From: CAVRAZ01 sp963719135
GTDB taxonomy: Bacteria; Pseudomonadota; Gammaproteobacteria; DSM-19610
Direction: 5' to 3'
DNA length: 64,000 nt
Assembly: GCA_963719135.1 (NCBI GenBank)
Contig: CAVRAZ010000011.1
Span: forward strand, 221,452-285,451
Part shown: positions 1 through 9,069 of the stretch, in pieces
Numbering within the stretch: position 1 is the stretch's first letter
Layout of the letters: every line of letters begins with the position of its first letter
Notes under the pieces: generated by a model
Database searches by the model: none
What the model was told of the DNA's origin: nothing
Seen by the model: only the letters and a program-made list of their open reading frames with translations
Program-made: the position numbers and the translations under genes

Positions 1-685
1 TGAGCGTCGGCGGCACCAGGTCGGGCGACAGTTCGCCGGGCCTGTCGAGAACCTCCGCCAGTGTGCCGCGCGTCAGCCGCTGCCGCGATTCGGCCTGGTA
101 GCGGGCGGTGCGCCCCTTCTCGTACCGGACCTGCTGCTCGGCCAACGCCACGTCGGACGCCTGTCCCAGCGCATTGCGGTCGCGCAGGCGATCCAGCCGC
201 ACGTACTCGATGGCCATGGATTCGTTGGCGGCGGCGTATTCGCGATCGGCGAGCAGCACATCGAAAAAGGCACGCATGATTGCGATGCGGCGCTGGCGAT
301 AGACCGATTCCAGCGTCAATGCCTCGCTGTCGACCAGCGCGTCCGCGGCCGCAACCCGGGCGCGCGTCTGGCCGAAATCGTAGAGCGGTTTGGAAATGAC
401 GAACTCGACGCGCGAATCGTTGCTGGAAATCCCGTGCTCGTTGACCGAAGGCTCGACGTAGCGGCCGTCCGCCAGCAGACGCACGTCGACGCCGTTGTCG
501 GCGACGGCCGCCGCGCGGCCGGCCTGGGCGGCTTCACGCGCGGCGAGCTGCGCCCGGGTCTGGGGGTGATCGGCCTGCGCGAACGCCAGCGCCTGTTCGA
601 GCGTCAGCGGCTGCGGCAGCGGGTCGGTCGCGAAGGCTGCCGCCGACCACGCCAGCAGCAGAGCCGGGCACCAGCGCCGCATCAT
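1..685 (-). CDS. TolC-family outer-membrane efflux protein, cut by window edge
   Basis: Outer-membrane channel of the TolC type, which normally joins an inner-membrane pump or type I secretion system to the outside. Only about 228 N-terminal residues are present; the gene runs off the left edge. The start is a double ATG, then a signal peptide (MMRRWCPALLLAWSAAAFA), then the typical opening LTLEQALAFAQADHP and long Ala/Arg/Gln/Glu-rich helical sequence with SKPLYDFGQTRA, as in TolC hairpin repeats. Its ATG overlaps the TGA of the upstream thioredoxin-fold gene by four bases, so the two are translationally coupled. No pump subunit is visible, so the substrate is unknown. Confidence 0.85.
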   Translation of the reverse strand, partial: MMRRWCPALLLAWSAAAFATDPLPQPLTLEQALAFAQADHPQTRAQLAAREAAQAGRAAAVADNGVDVRLLADGRYVEPSVNEHGISSNDSRVEFVISKPLYDFGQTRARVAAADALVDSEALTLESVYRQRRIAIMRAFFDVLLADREYAAANESMAIEYVRLDRLRDRNALGQASDVALAEQQVRYEKGRTARYQAESRQRLTRGTLAEVLDRPGELSPDLVPPTL

Positions 686-1221
686 TGCGCCGCTTGATTG
701 AGTTTTTGCCGCTTGTAACGGGTGAACGGCATGTCCTTGTAGATCCCCTTGACGACGTATTCGCCCAGCAAGAGAAATTCATCGACACCGGAGGTCGCTC
801 CCGTGTAACGGGCCACCGGTTCGCCGCTCAGATCGTAAAACAGAAACACGGGTGTTGCCCGCACCCGGTTCACCTGGAACGCGAAATCCTTTTCCCTGAC
901 GTCGTGCCCTTGAAAATCCTGGATGACGATATCGCCCTCGACATCGACGTTGATGATCCGGAAGTGCTCGTGATAGTAATCCTGCACCTGCGTCCGGTTC
1001 AGCACCTGCGATTTCATGCGCTGGCAGAACGGGCATTCCTCCATGCCGAAGAACACCAGAACGCCTTGCTTGCCTTCTTCCCGCGCAGTGTTCAGTTCGT
1101 CGTGCAGATCGCCCAGGGTCTGGTCGAAGAATCCCGACTCGGCATCGCGCAACGCGTCATCGGCCGCCGCACCGCCGGCACCGAGCAGCGGCAACACGCA
1201 GACCAGGGCGCGCCAGAACAT
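682..1221 (-). CDS. Secreted thioredoxin-fold protein with CPFC active site
   Basis: A 179-residue periplasmic thioredoxin-like protein. Residues 1-20 form a signal peptide ending GGAAA. The motif ECPFC places a CxxC redox pair near residues 63-66, and RATPVFLFYD supplies the cis-proline strand near 124. It resembles SoxW/thioredoxin-related proteins that reduce or isomerise disulfides in the periplasm; the partner cannot be told from sequence. The CPFC pair differs from the WCPPC of the gene just upstream. Its ATG overlaps that gene's TGA by one base, and its own stop overlaps the TolC-like start, giving a tight three-gene operon. Confidence 0.85.
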   Translation of the reverse strand: MFWRALVCVLPLLGAGGAAADDALRDAESGFFDQTLGDLHDELNTAREEGKQGVLVFFGMEECPFCQRMKSQVLNRTQVQDYYHEHFRIINVDVEGDIVIQDFQGHDVREKDFAFQVNRVRATPVFLFYDLSGEPVARYTGATSGVDEFLLLGEYVVKGIYKDMPFTRYKRQKLNQAAQ

Positions 1222-1703
1222 CAGTCTTTCCGTTCCTTGCGCTTGCGCGCAATATAGTTGGTCAGTTGCTCGCTGGTCACCGGTCCGACCTGACGGGCCA
1301 CCGGCTCGCCGTCCGGCGCCACGATGTAGGTCGTCGGCAACCCCGGAATCGGTCCCAGCGGACTGGCGTCAATCGGTTCGGAGCGCAGAATCGGGTAGGA
1401 AATGAGATAGGAATCGGCGAACGCGGCCAACTGGTCGCGACCGATTTCCTCGGTGTTTACGCCGAGGACCACCACGCCCTTGTTCTTGTTGTCCTCGTAG
1501 AACTGCACCAGGTCCGGAATCTCTTCCTGGCAGGGCGGACACCAGGTCGCCCAGTAGTTCACGACCACCCATTTTCCCCGATAGTCGGAAAGGGAACGCG
1601 TCTTGCCCGCGAGGTCAGGCAGACTGTAGTCCAGCGACTCGGCCCTTGCCAGGCCGGTGAAGCCCATCAGGCCGAACAGTAAAACCGCAATCAAGTTACG
1701 CAC
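1221..1703 (-). CDS. TlpA-family thiol:disulfide protein (WCPPC)
   Basis: A 160-residue exported TlpA/ResA-like thioredoxin. The start chosen is the GTG at 1703, preceded by GGGAG at five-base spacing and followed directly by the signal peptide (RNLIAVLLFGLMGFTGLARA). An ATG 33 bases upstream is in frame but has no comparable site and would place extra charged residues before the signal. The mature part has ATWCPPC near residues 54-58 and PGLPTTYIVAPDG as the cis-proline region. Such proteins reduce periplasmic disulfides, often for cytochrome or secreted-protein maturation. First gene of the tlpA-thioredoxin-tolC operon. Confidence 0.88.
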   Translation of the reverse strand: MRNLIAVLLFGLMGFTGLARAESLDYSLPDLAGKTRSLSDYRGKWVVVNYWATWCPPCQEEIPDLVQFYEDNKNKGVVVLGVNTEEIGRDQLAAFADSYLISYPILRSEPIDASPLGPIPGLPTTYIVAPDGEPVARQVGPVTSEQLTNYIARKRKERKD

Positions 1704-1887
1704 ATCGACTCCCGCTTGACGTGGCGCCGCCAACACGGCGCAAGCGTTCCACTCACCCCGTTAAAGACTGTACCGCCGCTGCATTTGTTCCCGGCAACCA
1801 TTACCATGGCGGCATGGAACGGCGGGCCGAATACCGGAAAATCCCCCAGCGGATGCGCACCGCCGGCTGTCACCCGGAGACGAAGCC

Positions 1888-3411
1888 ATGACCACCATCA
1901 CCCGACACGACCTGGTGCAGTCGATCGAAAGCGCGCTCCAGTATATCTCGTATTACCACCCGGCGGACTTCGTCCACGCGCTGCACCAGGCCTACCTGCT
2001 GGAACAGTCGCCCGCCGCCCGCGACGCCATCGCCCAGATCCTGGTCAACTCGAAACTGTGCGCCGAGGGCCACCGGCCCATCTGCCAGGATACCGGGATC
2101 GTCGTGGTGTTTCTCGATATCGGCATGAACGTACGCTGGGACAGCTCGCAAGGCATCGAGGCCATGGTCAACGACGCGGTGCAGCGCGCCTACCTGAACC
2201 TTGACAACCCACTGCGCGCCTCGATCGTCGCCGATCCGGCCGGAGAACGCCACAATACCGGCGACAATACACCGGCGGTGATCCATGTACGGATGGTGCC
2301 GGGGCGCACGATCGGCGTTACGGTGGCGGCAAAAGGCGGGGGCTCGGAAAACAAGGCGCGCTTCGCCAACCTCAACCCCAGCGACGATATCGCCAACTGG
2401 GTGGTGGAACAGGTGCCGACCATGGGCGCGGGCTGGTGTCCGCCGGGTATCCTGGGCATCGGCATCGGCGGCACGGCCGAACAGGCGATGTTGCTGGCCA
2501 AACGCGCCCTGATGGAACCCATCGATATCCAGCTCCTGCGCCAGCGCGGCGCACAGAACCGGCTGGAGCAACTGCGCCTCGAAATCCACGAGCGCGTCAA
2601 TGCACTCGGCATCGGCGCCCAGGGTCTCGGCGGGCTGACCACGGTGCTGGACGTCAAGCTGCTCGACTTCCCGACACACGCCGCGTCCAAGCCGGTCGCC
2701 ATCATTCCCAACTGCGCCGCGACCCGGCACGTTCATTTCGAACTCGACGGCAGCGGACCTGTTTATCCGGAACCGCCGGCGCCGGAAACCTGGCCGGACA
2801 TCGCCTGGAACCCCGGCACCCGGTCCCGGCGCGTCAATCTCGATCAACTGACCCGCGAACAGGTGCGCGACTGGAAACCGGGCGAGACGCTGCTGCTGAC
2901 CGGCCGCCTGCTGACCGGCCGGGATGCCGCGCACAAGCGGATCGTCGATGCGATCGCAACAGGCCAGGCGTTGCCCGCGGGTCTGGATTTCACCAACCGC
3001 TTCATATACTACGTCGGACCGGTCGGCCGCGTCGGTACCGAAGTCGTCGGCCCGGCGGGCCCGACCACCGCCACGCGCATGGACAAGTTCACCGAGACGC
3101 TGCTCGACAAGACCGGTCTGATCGGCATGATCGGCAAGGCCGAGCGCGGCCCCGCGGCCGTGGAGTCCATCCGGCGCCACGGCGCGGTCTATCTTATCGC
3201 GACCGGCGGCGCGGCCTACCTGGTATCCAAGGCCATCCGCGCCTCGCGGGTGGTCGCCTACCCGGAACTCGGCATGGAGGCCGTCCATGAGTTCGACGTG
3301 CACGAGATGCCGGTGACCGTGGCGGTCGACAGCCGCGGCCAGTCGATTCACCAGAGCGGCCCCGCCGAATGGCGCGGCCGGATCGCCGGTATTCCGGTCG
3401 AGGCCCGCTGA
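1888..3411 (+). CDS. fumA: Fumarate hydratase, class I (iron-sulfur)
   Basis: Single-chain class I fumarase of 507 residues; it interconverts fumarate and malate in the citric acid cycle using a [4Fe-4S] cluster. Cysteines at 66 (PICQDTG), 184 (GWCPPG) and 276 (PNCAATRH) have the spacing of the cluster ligands in enterobacterial FumA. Other family blocks are GGGSENK (about 150-156) and GPTTATRMD near the C-terminal beta domain. The ATG at 1888 follows GGAGACGAA. It is divergent from the TlpA operon across 184 bases. It stands alone, with 200 bases before the next gene. Confidence 0.95.
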   Translation: MTTITRHDLVQSIESALQYISYYHPADFVHALHQAYLLEQSPAARDAIAQILVNSKLCAEGHRPICQDTGIVVVFLDIGMNVRWDSSQGIEAMVNDAVQRAYLNLDNPLRASIVADPAGERHNTGDNTPAVIHVRMVPGRTIGVTVAAKGGGSENKARFANLNPSDDIANWVVEQVPTMGAGWCPPGILGIGIGGTAEQAMLLAKRALMEPIDIQLLRQRGAQNRLEQLRLEIHERVNALGIGAQGLGGLTTVLDVKLLDFPTHAASKPVAIIPNCAATRHVHFELDGSGPVYPEPPAPETWPDIAWNPGTRSRRVNLDQLTREQVRDWKPGETLLLTGRLLTGRDAAHKRIVDAIATGQALPAGLDFTNRFIYYVGPVGRVGTEVVGPAGPTTATRMDKFTETLLDKTGLIGMIGKAERGPAAVESIRRHGAVYLIATGGAAYLVSKAIRASRVVAYPELGMEAVHEFDVHEMPVTVAVDSRGQSIHQSGPAEWRGRIAGIPVEAR

Positions 3412-3611
3412 TTGCGGGAGTCGCGCGAAGGCGACCGCCCCGCAGTCTTTCACACGCCCGGACCCCCGGAATCCAGGTGCCCACGGGGTCCAGTTTTGCC
3501 GGCCACGGCCGTTAGTCAGGGCTGATTTTTCCCATTTGACCGACGCCTGATTCGAACCCGCTTCACCGGGTGCACAGCAGGTTACGATAAAGCGAAACAC
3601 GTGCTGGTGAC

Positions 3612-5174
3612 ATGGCAGCCACATTGCAACTGACGGTTCCCTCGCTCATCGAGCGCAAGAACGCCACGCCGGTCAAGCCCGCCGAAGTCGCAGCCTGGCT
3701 GGACAACCTGCCTTTCCTCGACCTGCAGCGCACGGCGCCGGCGATTCACAAGCAGTTGCGTCTCTTCAACCGCCAGCCCATGGCAACCGGACAACGCATG
3801 GCCATTCTGGCCGCCTTCCGCCAGGCCTACGGGCGCCTCAAACATACCGGCACCGAACGCCCGGCCGACGCCCCGCCGCCGATGGAAACGCTGTGCAAGA
3901 AACTTTCGCAGGACATGACGTTCGGCTACAAGCTCGCGCTGCAGGACATGGCCAATGCGCGCTGGTCGTTGGTGCAGCGACGCGCGCTGGGCCAGGCGCT
4001 CGCCGGCGCGCTCGAAGGCCTCGGCGAGCACATGACCTATTACTACGCGGCCGCGCAGCGCACGCCGCGCGCGCTGTGGAACGAGGCGGTCGCGCTGTTC
4101 CGCTACTCGCAGGAGAAGAAACTCGAGGACGTCACGCTGCCCGACACCGACGGCGGTAACGTCAGCGTCGCTGCGGTATTCCGCGCCATGGCGCTGTTGC
4201 GGCTGGCCGATCCCTACCAGATGCAACCCGGCACGGTCTGGCCCCTGCGCGACTTCCTCTTGCACTTCGTGGAGCAGTCCAGGCTGGTCGACCCGGCGGC
4301 CCCCGCCAACCCCGAACGTCGGCGACCGCTCGTGATCGACAGCCCCGGAGGCGGCGGCCAGCCGCTGCTGATCGATGTGACCGCGCTGATGGAACAGATC
4401 GAGGTCTCGCTCAACCAGTTGAAGCAGAGCCAGCGGGCGGCAGTCGCCGGCTTTCCGCGCGAAATGGCCGCGTCCGTCGTGATGCACACACTCAAACGCG
4501 TGCATTCCACCTGGTCGTCGCAGATCGACCGCCGCTGGGACCGCACGGACGTGCATCAGCGACTGGAGATCGCCGTCGGCGTCAGCGCGTGCTGGTGCGT
4601 CGCCAACGGCGGCAAGCCGTTCGACGCTGGCCTGTTCAGCTCGGCGCGCGCCGACGAAATAGGCCTGACACCGCAGAAACGGCCCGATAACCCGCCCAAG
4701 GGGCCAGCCATCCATCGCTGCAACAGCATCAATCGCAGTGCTGGTGGACTCGCACTGCAGGTGCTGCGCGGCGCCGGCACGCTGCTGCACCCGGGCCAGC
4801 TCGTGGCGCTGCGGCGGGCCGGCGGCACGACCCGGGCCGAATGGGTGATCGGCGTCTGCCGGTGGTTGATCGAGCGCGGTGCCAGCGCCGATATCGGCGT
4901 CCAGTTCATCGCGCGCTTCCCGAAACCGGTGGCAATCGCCCGTGCGGACGCCCGCCTCAATAAATCGGTGGCGCCGGCCCTGGTCGTGGAACAGACGGTC
5001 AACGACACGCCGATTCGGCAGTTGATCACGGCGTCAGGCAGCTATCGCGCAAAAGGCTCGCTGGAGCTGTACGAAAACGGTCAGCGGAAATCGGCCTGCC
5101 TGAAGCACCTTGTGGATGCTTCGCTGGATTTTGAGCAGTTCGTCTTCACGATTTCCGAACCGGGCGGCGACTGA
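3612..5174 (+). CDS. Unknown cytosolic protein, C-terminal PilZ-like region
   Basis: A 520-residue protein with no signal peptide or membrane span. Most of it is predicted alpha-helical and rich in Ala/Leu/Arg. The last 150 residues contain NRSAGG, which fits the NxSxxG half of a PilZ cyclic-di-GMP site, followed by beta-rich sequence with a VALRR and WVIGVCRWL pattern seen in PilZ-type barrels. A clear RxxxR half is not visible just before it, so binding of cyclic-di-GMP is only a suggestion. Single gene; the next gene is convergent. Two diguanylate/EAL-type genes occur elsewhere in the window (34.4 and 62.7 kb). Confidence 0.7.
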   Translation: MAATLQLTVPSLIERKNATPVKPAEVAAWLDNLPFLDLQRTAPAIHKQLRLFNRQPMATGQRMAILAAFRQAYGRLKHTGTERPADAPPPMETLCKKLSQDMTFGYKLALQDMANARWSLVQRRALGQALAGALEGLGEHMTYYYAAAQRTPRALWNEAVALFRYSQEKKLEDVTLPDTDGGNVSVAAVFRAMALLRLADPYQMQPGTVWPLRDFLLHFVEQSRLVDPAAPANPERRRPLVIDSPGGGGQPLLIDVTALMEQIEVSLNQLKQSQRAAVAGFPREMAASVVMHTLKRVHSTWSSQIDRRWDRTDVHQRLEIAVGVSACWCVANGGKPFDAGLFSSARADEIGLTPQKRPDNPPKGPAIHRCNSINRSAGGLALQVLRGAGTLLHPGQLVALRRAGGTTRAEWVIGVCRWLIERGASADIGVQFIARFPKPVAIARADARLNKSVAPALVVEQTVNDTPIRQLITASGSYRAKGSLELYENGQRKSACLKHLVDASLDFEQFVFTISEPGGD

Positions 5175-5402
5175 ACGCCGCGACGGGCACGGCAACGCCC
5201 CACCCGAACCTGCAGACTGCACACGACGGACGCCGGCGGCTTCCGACATCGGGCCGGCGGCACCTGTGTTCGGCCGGCGGTCCCGCCCGGCGCGCCGCGT
5301 TTGCAAATCACGGAAAGTGCCGCATCTGTTCCCCATCCGTTCCGGGACGGAACCGGGTGGGGAAAGTCTCGTGGAAGAATGGTGGATCGATGGTCCGGGC
5401 GC

Positions 5403-5756
5403 TTACTTGAATTTGGCCATTTCGATCTTGTACTGCTCGACGGCGAGATCAGCTTCGTTCTTGGCGGTATTCGCCAGTTCGATCGCTTTCTTGCTGTCAC
5501 CCGCCGCCGCGGCGTCCTCGGCCTGCTGCAACTCGGCCTCGGTGTCGCGCCAGATCCAGTTGTTGCCATTGGCAGCGTCGATGGACGTCTTGGCCGCGGC
5601 GATCGCCGCGCTGGCCGCCGGGTCGACCGCGGCAGTCTTGACGCCAGCAGCGTCGGCCTTGGCGCTCTTGTCACCGGAGAAGTACGAACAACCCGCGACG
5701 AGACCGGCGCTGAGCACCAGCATGGAAGCCGACCGAACCATTGAGAACTTATTCAT
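5403..5756 (-). CDS. Small alanine-rich lipoprotein (Lpp-like)
   Basis: Lipoprotein of 117 residues. The signal peptide ends in the lipobox LVAGC, with the lipidated Cys at 23 and Ser at +2, which favours outer-membrane sorting. The mature part is Ala/Lys/Glu-rich with DAANGNNWIWRDTEAEL and heptad-like helices, resembling Lpp or alanine-zipper lipoproteins that span periplasm or peptidoglycan. ATG at 5756 was chosen because it begins the signal peptide and follows GGAG. Single gene, convergent with the unknown protein to its left and divergent from the ArsC-like gene. Confidence 0.85.
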   Translation of the reverse strand: MNKFSMVRSASMLVLSAGLVAGCSYFSGDKSAKADAAGVKTAAVDPAASAAIAAAKTSIDAANGNNWIWRDTEAELQQAEDAAAAGDSKKAIELANTAKNEADLAVEQYKIEMAKFK

Positions 5757-6015
5757 GTAGCACCGCTCCGGTAGTGGTTGATCTGCGCTGAGGCAGTCTG
5801 TTGATCCGACAGCAGAAATTTTTTTCAACGTAGCACCGGTGCCGAAGGGTGTCAACCCGCATCGCGGGTGCGCGGGACAGCCGCTTCGGGCGCTGTATCT
5901 TTCGGGAAAGACGTGCGCGCGCGGGAAAAATCCCCTGGCTTGCCGCACGTGGACGCCGCGCCGCCGCTTCTGTGACAATACGCCGTCGTCAGCGCCAATC
6001 ACCGGAGAATGCATC

Positions 6016-6378
6016 GTGCACGGACATCAACCGACCCGTATCTATCATAATCCGCGCTGCGGCAAATCGCGCCAGGCGCTGGACCTGCTGCGCGCCCGCG
6101 GCATCGAGCCGGAAGTGGTCGAATATCTGAAGACGCCGCCGACCGCCGAACAACTGGGTGAAATTCTCGATGTGCTGCAATTCGAACCGCGCGATCTGAT
6201 CCGCACCGGCGAGGATGAATACCGGGCAGCCGGTCTGGACGACCCGGCATTGACGCGCGAACAGTTGCTCGACGCCATGGTGCGCCACCCGAAGCTGATC
6301 CAGCGTCCGATCGTGCTGGCAAACGGCCGGGCCGCCATCGGCCGGCCGCCCGAGCGCGTACTGGAGATTCTTTCGTGA
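6016..6378 (+). CDS. ArsC/YfgD-family reductase-like protein
   Basis: A 120-residue glutaredoxin-dependent arsenate reductase-family protein. The catalytic loop is IYHNPRCGKSRQ with the Cys at residue 15, and the C-terminal RPIVLANGRAAIGRPPE matches the substrate-binding arginine region of ArsC. Stand-alone copies next to wrbA are usually of the YfgD type, whose role in arsenate reduction is not certain. The start is GTG at 6016 with GGAG nine bases ahead; the nearby ATG at 6010 is out of frame. Its stop overlaps the wrbA start by four bases. Confidence 0.9.
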   Translation: MHGHQPTRIYHNPRCGKSRQALDLLRARGIEPEVVEYLKTPPTAEQLGEILDVLQFEPRDLIRTGEDEYRAAGLDDPALTREQLLDAMVRHPKLIQRPIVLANGRAAIGRPPERVLEILS

Positions 6379-6974
6379 CCGACATACTCGTGCTCTACTA
6401 CAGCCGTTACGGCGCCACCGCGGCCATGGCGCGGCACATCGCCCGCGGCATCGAATCGGTTCCCGGCATGGAAGCGCGCATCCGCACCGTCCCGCCCGTG
6501 TCTCCGGTGTGCGAAGCCGTCGAGGACAGCATCCCCGAACAGGGCCCGCCCTACGCCACCGTCGACGATCTGCGCGCGTGCGCCGGACTGGCGCTTGGCA
6601 GCCCGACCCGCTTCGGCAACATGGCCGCACCCTTGAAGCACTTCATAGACACCACCGGCGATCTGTGGCTGAGCGGCGCGCTGGTCGGCAGGCCGGCGGC
6701 GGTGTTCACCTCCACCGCCAGCCTGCACGGCGGCCAGGAGACCACGCTGATTTCGATGCTGCTGCCGCTGCTGCACCACGGCATGCTCGCAGTGGGAATT
6801 CCGTACAGCGAAACCCGTCTGCTGCACACCGAGACCGGCGGCACGCCCTACGGCGCGAGCCACCTGGCCGGGACCGACAGCCGGCGCCCCTTAAGCGAGG
6901 ACGAGACGCAACTCTGTTTCGCGCTGGGCAAACGCCTGGCCGCCGTGACCGCGCGCCTGGCCGCGCCGGGCTGA
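6375..6974 (+). CDS. wrbA: NAD(P)H:quinone oxidoreductase WrbA
   Basis: Flavodoxin-fold, FMN-binding quinone reductase of 199 residues, close to the family length. The N-terminal LVLYYSRYGATAAMARHIA is the phosphate loop for FMN; GSPTRFGNMAAPLK and STASLHGGQETTL are the WrbA isoalloxazine-binding segments. It reduces quinones by two electrons, avoiding semiquinone radicals. GTG start inside the end of the ArsC-like gene (GTGA overlap), and its TGA overlaps the next ATG by one base, so the three genes are co-translated. Confidence 0.95.
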   Translation: MTDILVLYYSRYGATAAMARHIARGIESVPGMEARIRTVPPVSPVCEAVEDSIPEQGPPYATVDDLRACAGLALGSPTRFGNMAAPLKHFIDTTGDLWLSGALVGRPAAVFTSTASLHGGQETTLISMLLPLLHHGMLAVGIPYSETRLLHTETGGTPYGASHLAGTDSRRPLSEDETQLCFALGKRLAAVTARLAAPG

Positions 6975-7351
6975 TGAATCGGCGGTCGCTGTATTACGGA
7001 CTGCTGCTGGCAGGCTACTTCGCCGTCATGGCGCTGCTGCCGGTCTGGTACGGCTGGGCCGCGCGGCCGAAACTCCTGTCGCCGGCGTGGGTCATCACGC
7101 TGCTGGCGCTGCCCCTGTTCACCGCCCTGCGCGGCCTGCTGCATGGCCGGACCTACACGGTCAAATGGAGCCTGTTCCTGGCTCTCTTCTATTTCACGCA
7201 CGGCATCGTCGAGGCCTGGAGCGAACCCGCGGCGCGGATTTACGCGCTGGCCGAAATCGCCGCCGCGACCTGCTGGATTGTGGCGGGCATCCTGTACGTG
7301 AGAAGGGTGCGGGCGGCCGGGTTTCACCGTGAAAACGTCATTAACCGCTAG
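6974..7351 (+). CDS. DUF2069 inner-membrane protein
   Basis: A 125-residue membrane protein with about four hydrophobic spans (LYYGLLLAGYFAVMALLPVW; VITLLALPLFTALRGLL; SLFLALFYFTHGIVEAW; EIAAATCWIVAGILYV). It matches the DUF2069 family, commonly found next to wrbA in gammaproteobacteria; its function is unknown. The ATG overlaps the wrbA stop (TGATG). Oddly, its last codons and TAG stop lie inside the left arm of the intergenic inverted repeat that starts at 7341, so the repeat has fixed the C-terminus. Confidence 0.85.
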   Translation: MNRRSLYYGLLLAGYFAVMALLPVWYGWAARPKLLSPAWVITLLALPLFTALRGLLHGRTYTVKWSLFLALFYFTHGIVEAWSEPAARIYALAEIAAATCWIVAGILYVRRVRAAGFHRENVINR

Positions 7352-7753
7352 GGACGCCGAGGACGCGAAGGTCAAACCCTCTTAACCACAAAGGACACAA
7401 AGGGCACGAAGAAAAAACCGCTTCCACGTAGCCTTGTCAAGGGCATGGAAGAACGAACCTGGCGCCCCGGACGTCGCCGAAGTCCGGCGGTAAATGCGCT
7501 CGCGAGGAGCCGCTCCTGCGCGCGGCGTTGCCATCAAGAAAATCTCGACCAGCTCGTTATGCCAGCACGCGCAGGCAGCCAGCGCTGCGAAACGCCGGTT
7601 TGATTGATTAGTTCACGCGTCGTGACGCACGTCATGGATTCAGCGGTCTGACCTTGTGCGGCTTCATTCGCCGCTGCGGTTAACAATGATTTCCTTCGTG
7701 CCCTTTGTGTCCTTTGTGGTTAAGAGGGTTTGACCTTGGCGTCCTTCGCGGTT
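7341..7753. repeat. Composite inverted repeat, copy A
   Basis: Left arm 7341-7411 and right arm 7694-7753 are inverted copies, each a tandem of an AACCGCnAnGGACGCC unit and an AACCACAAAGGACACAA unit. Both arms share the same spacer (GTCAAACCCTCTT) and the variant AAGGGCACGAAG, nearly base for base. The core between the arms (about 280 bases) holds no convincing gene. Similar elements lie at 12058, 30505, 31549 and 36461. Transcribed, it would form a long stem-loop after the DUF2069 gene. Confidence 0.85.
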
Positions 7754-7810
7754 CAAAAATGTTCTTCGTGTCATCTATGGTCAACACAAATGTCACCACT
7801 CAGCACCGCG

Positions 7811-8506
7811 CTAATACCCCAGCACCTCCTTGACGAACGGGACGCTGAGTTTTTTCCGCGCCGCGAGCGACGCCATGTCCAGCCTGTCGAGCAGATCGAA
7901 CAGCGCCGGCATCGCGCGCGGTCCACGGTGCATCAGGTAGCGCGCGGTGTCGTCCGGTATATCGAAGCCGCGTGACCGGGCGCGCAGTTGCAGCGCCTCC
8001 AGCCGTTCCCCGTCGGTGAGCGGCCGCACCTGGTAGACCAGCCCCCACTCCAGCCGCGAACGCAGGTCCGACAGCACCAGCGGCAAGCGGGCCGGCGCGC
8101 GGTCGGCGCTGACGATCAGGCCGGTGCCCGCCTCACGCAGCGCGTTGTAGCAGGAAAACAGAGCTTCCTCCCAGGCCCGCTGACCCATGATCGCCTCGAT
8201 ATCGTCGAGGCACACCAGGTCCAGGCCGGCCAGATCATCCAGCAGCGCGGGTGACAGCTCGGCCGCTTGTCTCAGCGCCACGTACATCGCACCGCGTCCC
8301 GCCTGCCGGGCGGCATGGCAGGCCGCCTGCAACAGATGCGTCTTGCCCTGCCCCGACGTGGACCAGCAGTAGCACAGCGAGTCACCCGTGCCGTGGGCGA
8401 TGCTCTGCAACTGACTGACCAGTTCCCGATTGCCGCCCGCCAGGAAATTTGCGAAGCGCGCGGAATCGCGCAGTTGCACGCTCAGCGCCAGTTGCGGACC
8501 GCTCAC
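7811..8506 (-). CDS. hda: DnaA regulatory inactivator Hda
   Basis: Hda, an AAA+ homologue of DnaA that, with the DNA sliding clamp, stimulates DnaA-ATP hydrolysis after initiation. It has 231 residues, near the usual 233. The N-terminal QLALSV is the clamp-binding motif (QL-S/A-L type), STSGQGKTHLLQA is the P-loop, LVCLDDIEAI is Walker B, and the C-terminal SRGFDIPDDTARYLMHR region is the AAA+ lid. The GTG start at 8506 overlaps the stop of the upstream phosphatidyltransferase gene (GTGA), as is common for this pair. Confidence 0.93.
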   Translation of the reverse strand: MSGPQLALSVQLRDSARFANFLAGGNRELVSQLQSIAHGTGDSLCYCWSTSGQGKTHLLQAACHAARQAGRGAMYVALRQAAELSPALLDDLAGLDLVCLDDIEAIMGQRAWEEALFSCYNALREAGTGLIVSADRAPARLPLVLSDLRSRLEWGLVYQVRPLTDGERLEALQLRARSRGFDIPDDTARYLMHRGPRAMPALFDLLDRLDMASLAARKKLSVPFVKEVLGY

Positions 8507-9069
8507 GGCTTCGAAACGCCCCGCCGGCGCCCGGCCAGGCGGCTCCAGGTAATGACGTAGTCCACGCCGCTCCACACAGTCGACACCCCGACCGCATAGA
8601 CCAGCAGGGTGAACAGCGCGTCGACCTCCCACTCGAACGCGCGCGACGCGATCACCAGCAGCACCAGCAGGATCTGCAACAGGGTGTTGAGTTTGCTGAC
8701 GATGGTCGGCGCGGCTTCGACATGTTCGACGCGAAAGTGATAGGCCACCGCGCCGCTGACGATGACCAGATCGCGCACCAGTACCAGCACCACCAGCCAC
8801 ACCGGCAACAATCCCAGCCAGACCAGCGACAGGTAGCTGGAAAGAAGCATCAGCTTGTCGGCCAGGGGGTCGAGCAGTGCGCCGAGCCGGCTGGCCCAGT
8901 TGAACTGCTTCGCGAGAAATCCGTCCAGCCCGTCCGACACGCCGGCGATGAAGAACAGCAACAGCGCGCGGTCGAAGCGTTGGGCCAGCAGCGACCAGAC
9001 GATCGGCGGCACCATCAGGATCCGCAGCGCGGTAATAATATTGGGTATGTCCCGGGGTCTCAGCAACAT
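8503..9069 (-). CDS. CDP-alcohol phosphatidyltransferase
   Basis: Inner-membrane enzyme of 188 residues that transfers a phosphatidyl group from CDP-diacylglycerol to an alcohol in phospholipid synthesis. The family motif runs through SDGLDGFLAKQFNWASRLGA and continues with LLDPLADK; the usual AR pair reads AK here. Several hydrophobic spans follow. It is PgsA-like, but the acceptor (glycerol phosphate or another) cannot be fixed. It is translationally coupled to hda and divergent from purM, an arrangement seen in many gammaproteobacteria. Confidence 0.88.
   Translation of the reverse strand: MLLRPRDIPNIITALRILMVPPIVWSLLAQRFDRALLLFFIAGVSDGLDGFLAKQFNWASRLGALLDPLADKLMLLSSYLSLVWLGLLPVWLVVLVLVRDLVIVSGAVAYHFRVEHVEAAPTIVSKLNTLLQILLVLLVIASRAFEWEVDALFTLLVYAVGVSTVWSGVDYVITWSRLAGRRRGVSKP

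Noticed and set aside
1870..3624. A 584-codon minus-strand frame opposite fumarase
   Set aside because: Complete overlap with a clear fumarase; the composition is that of an antisense shadow.
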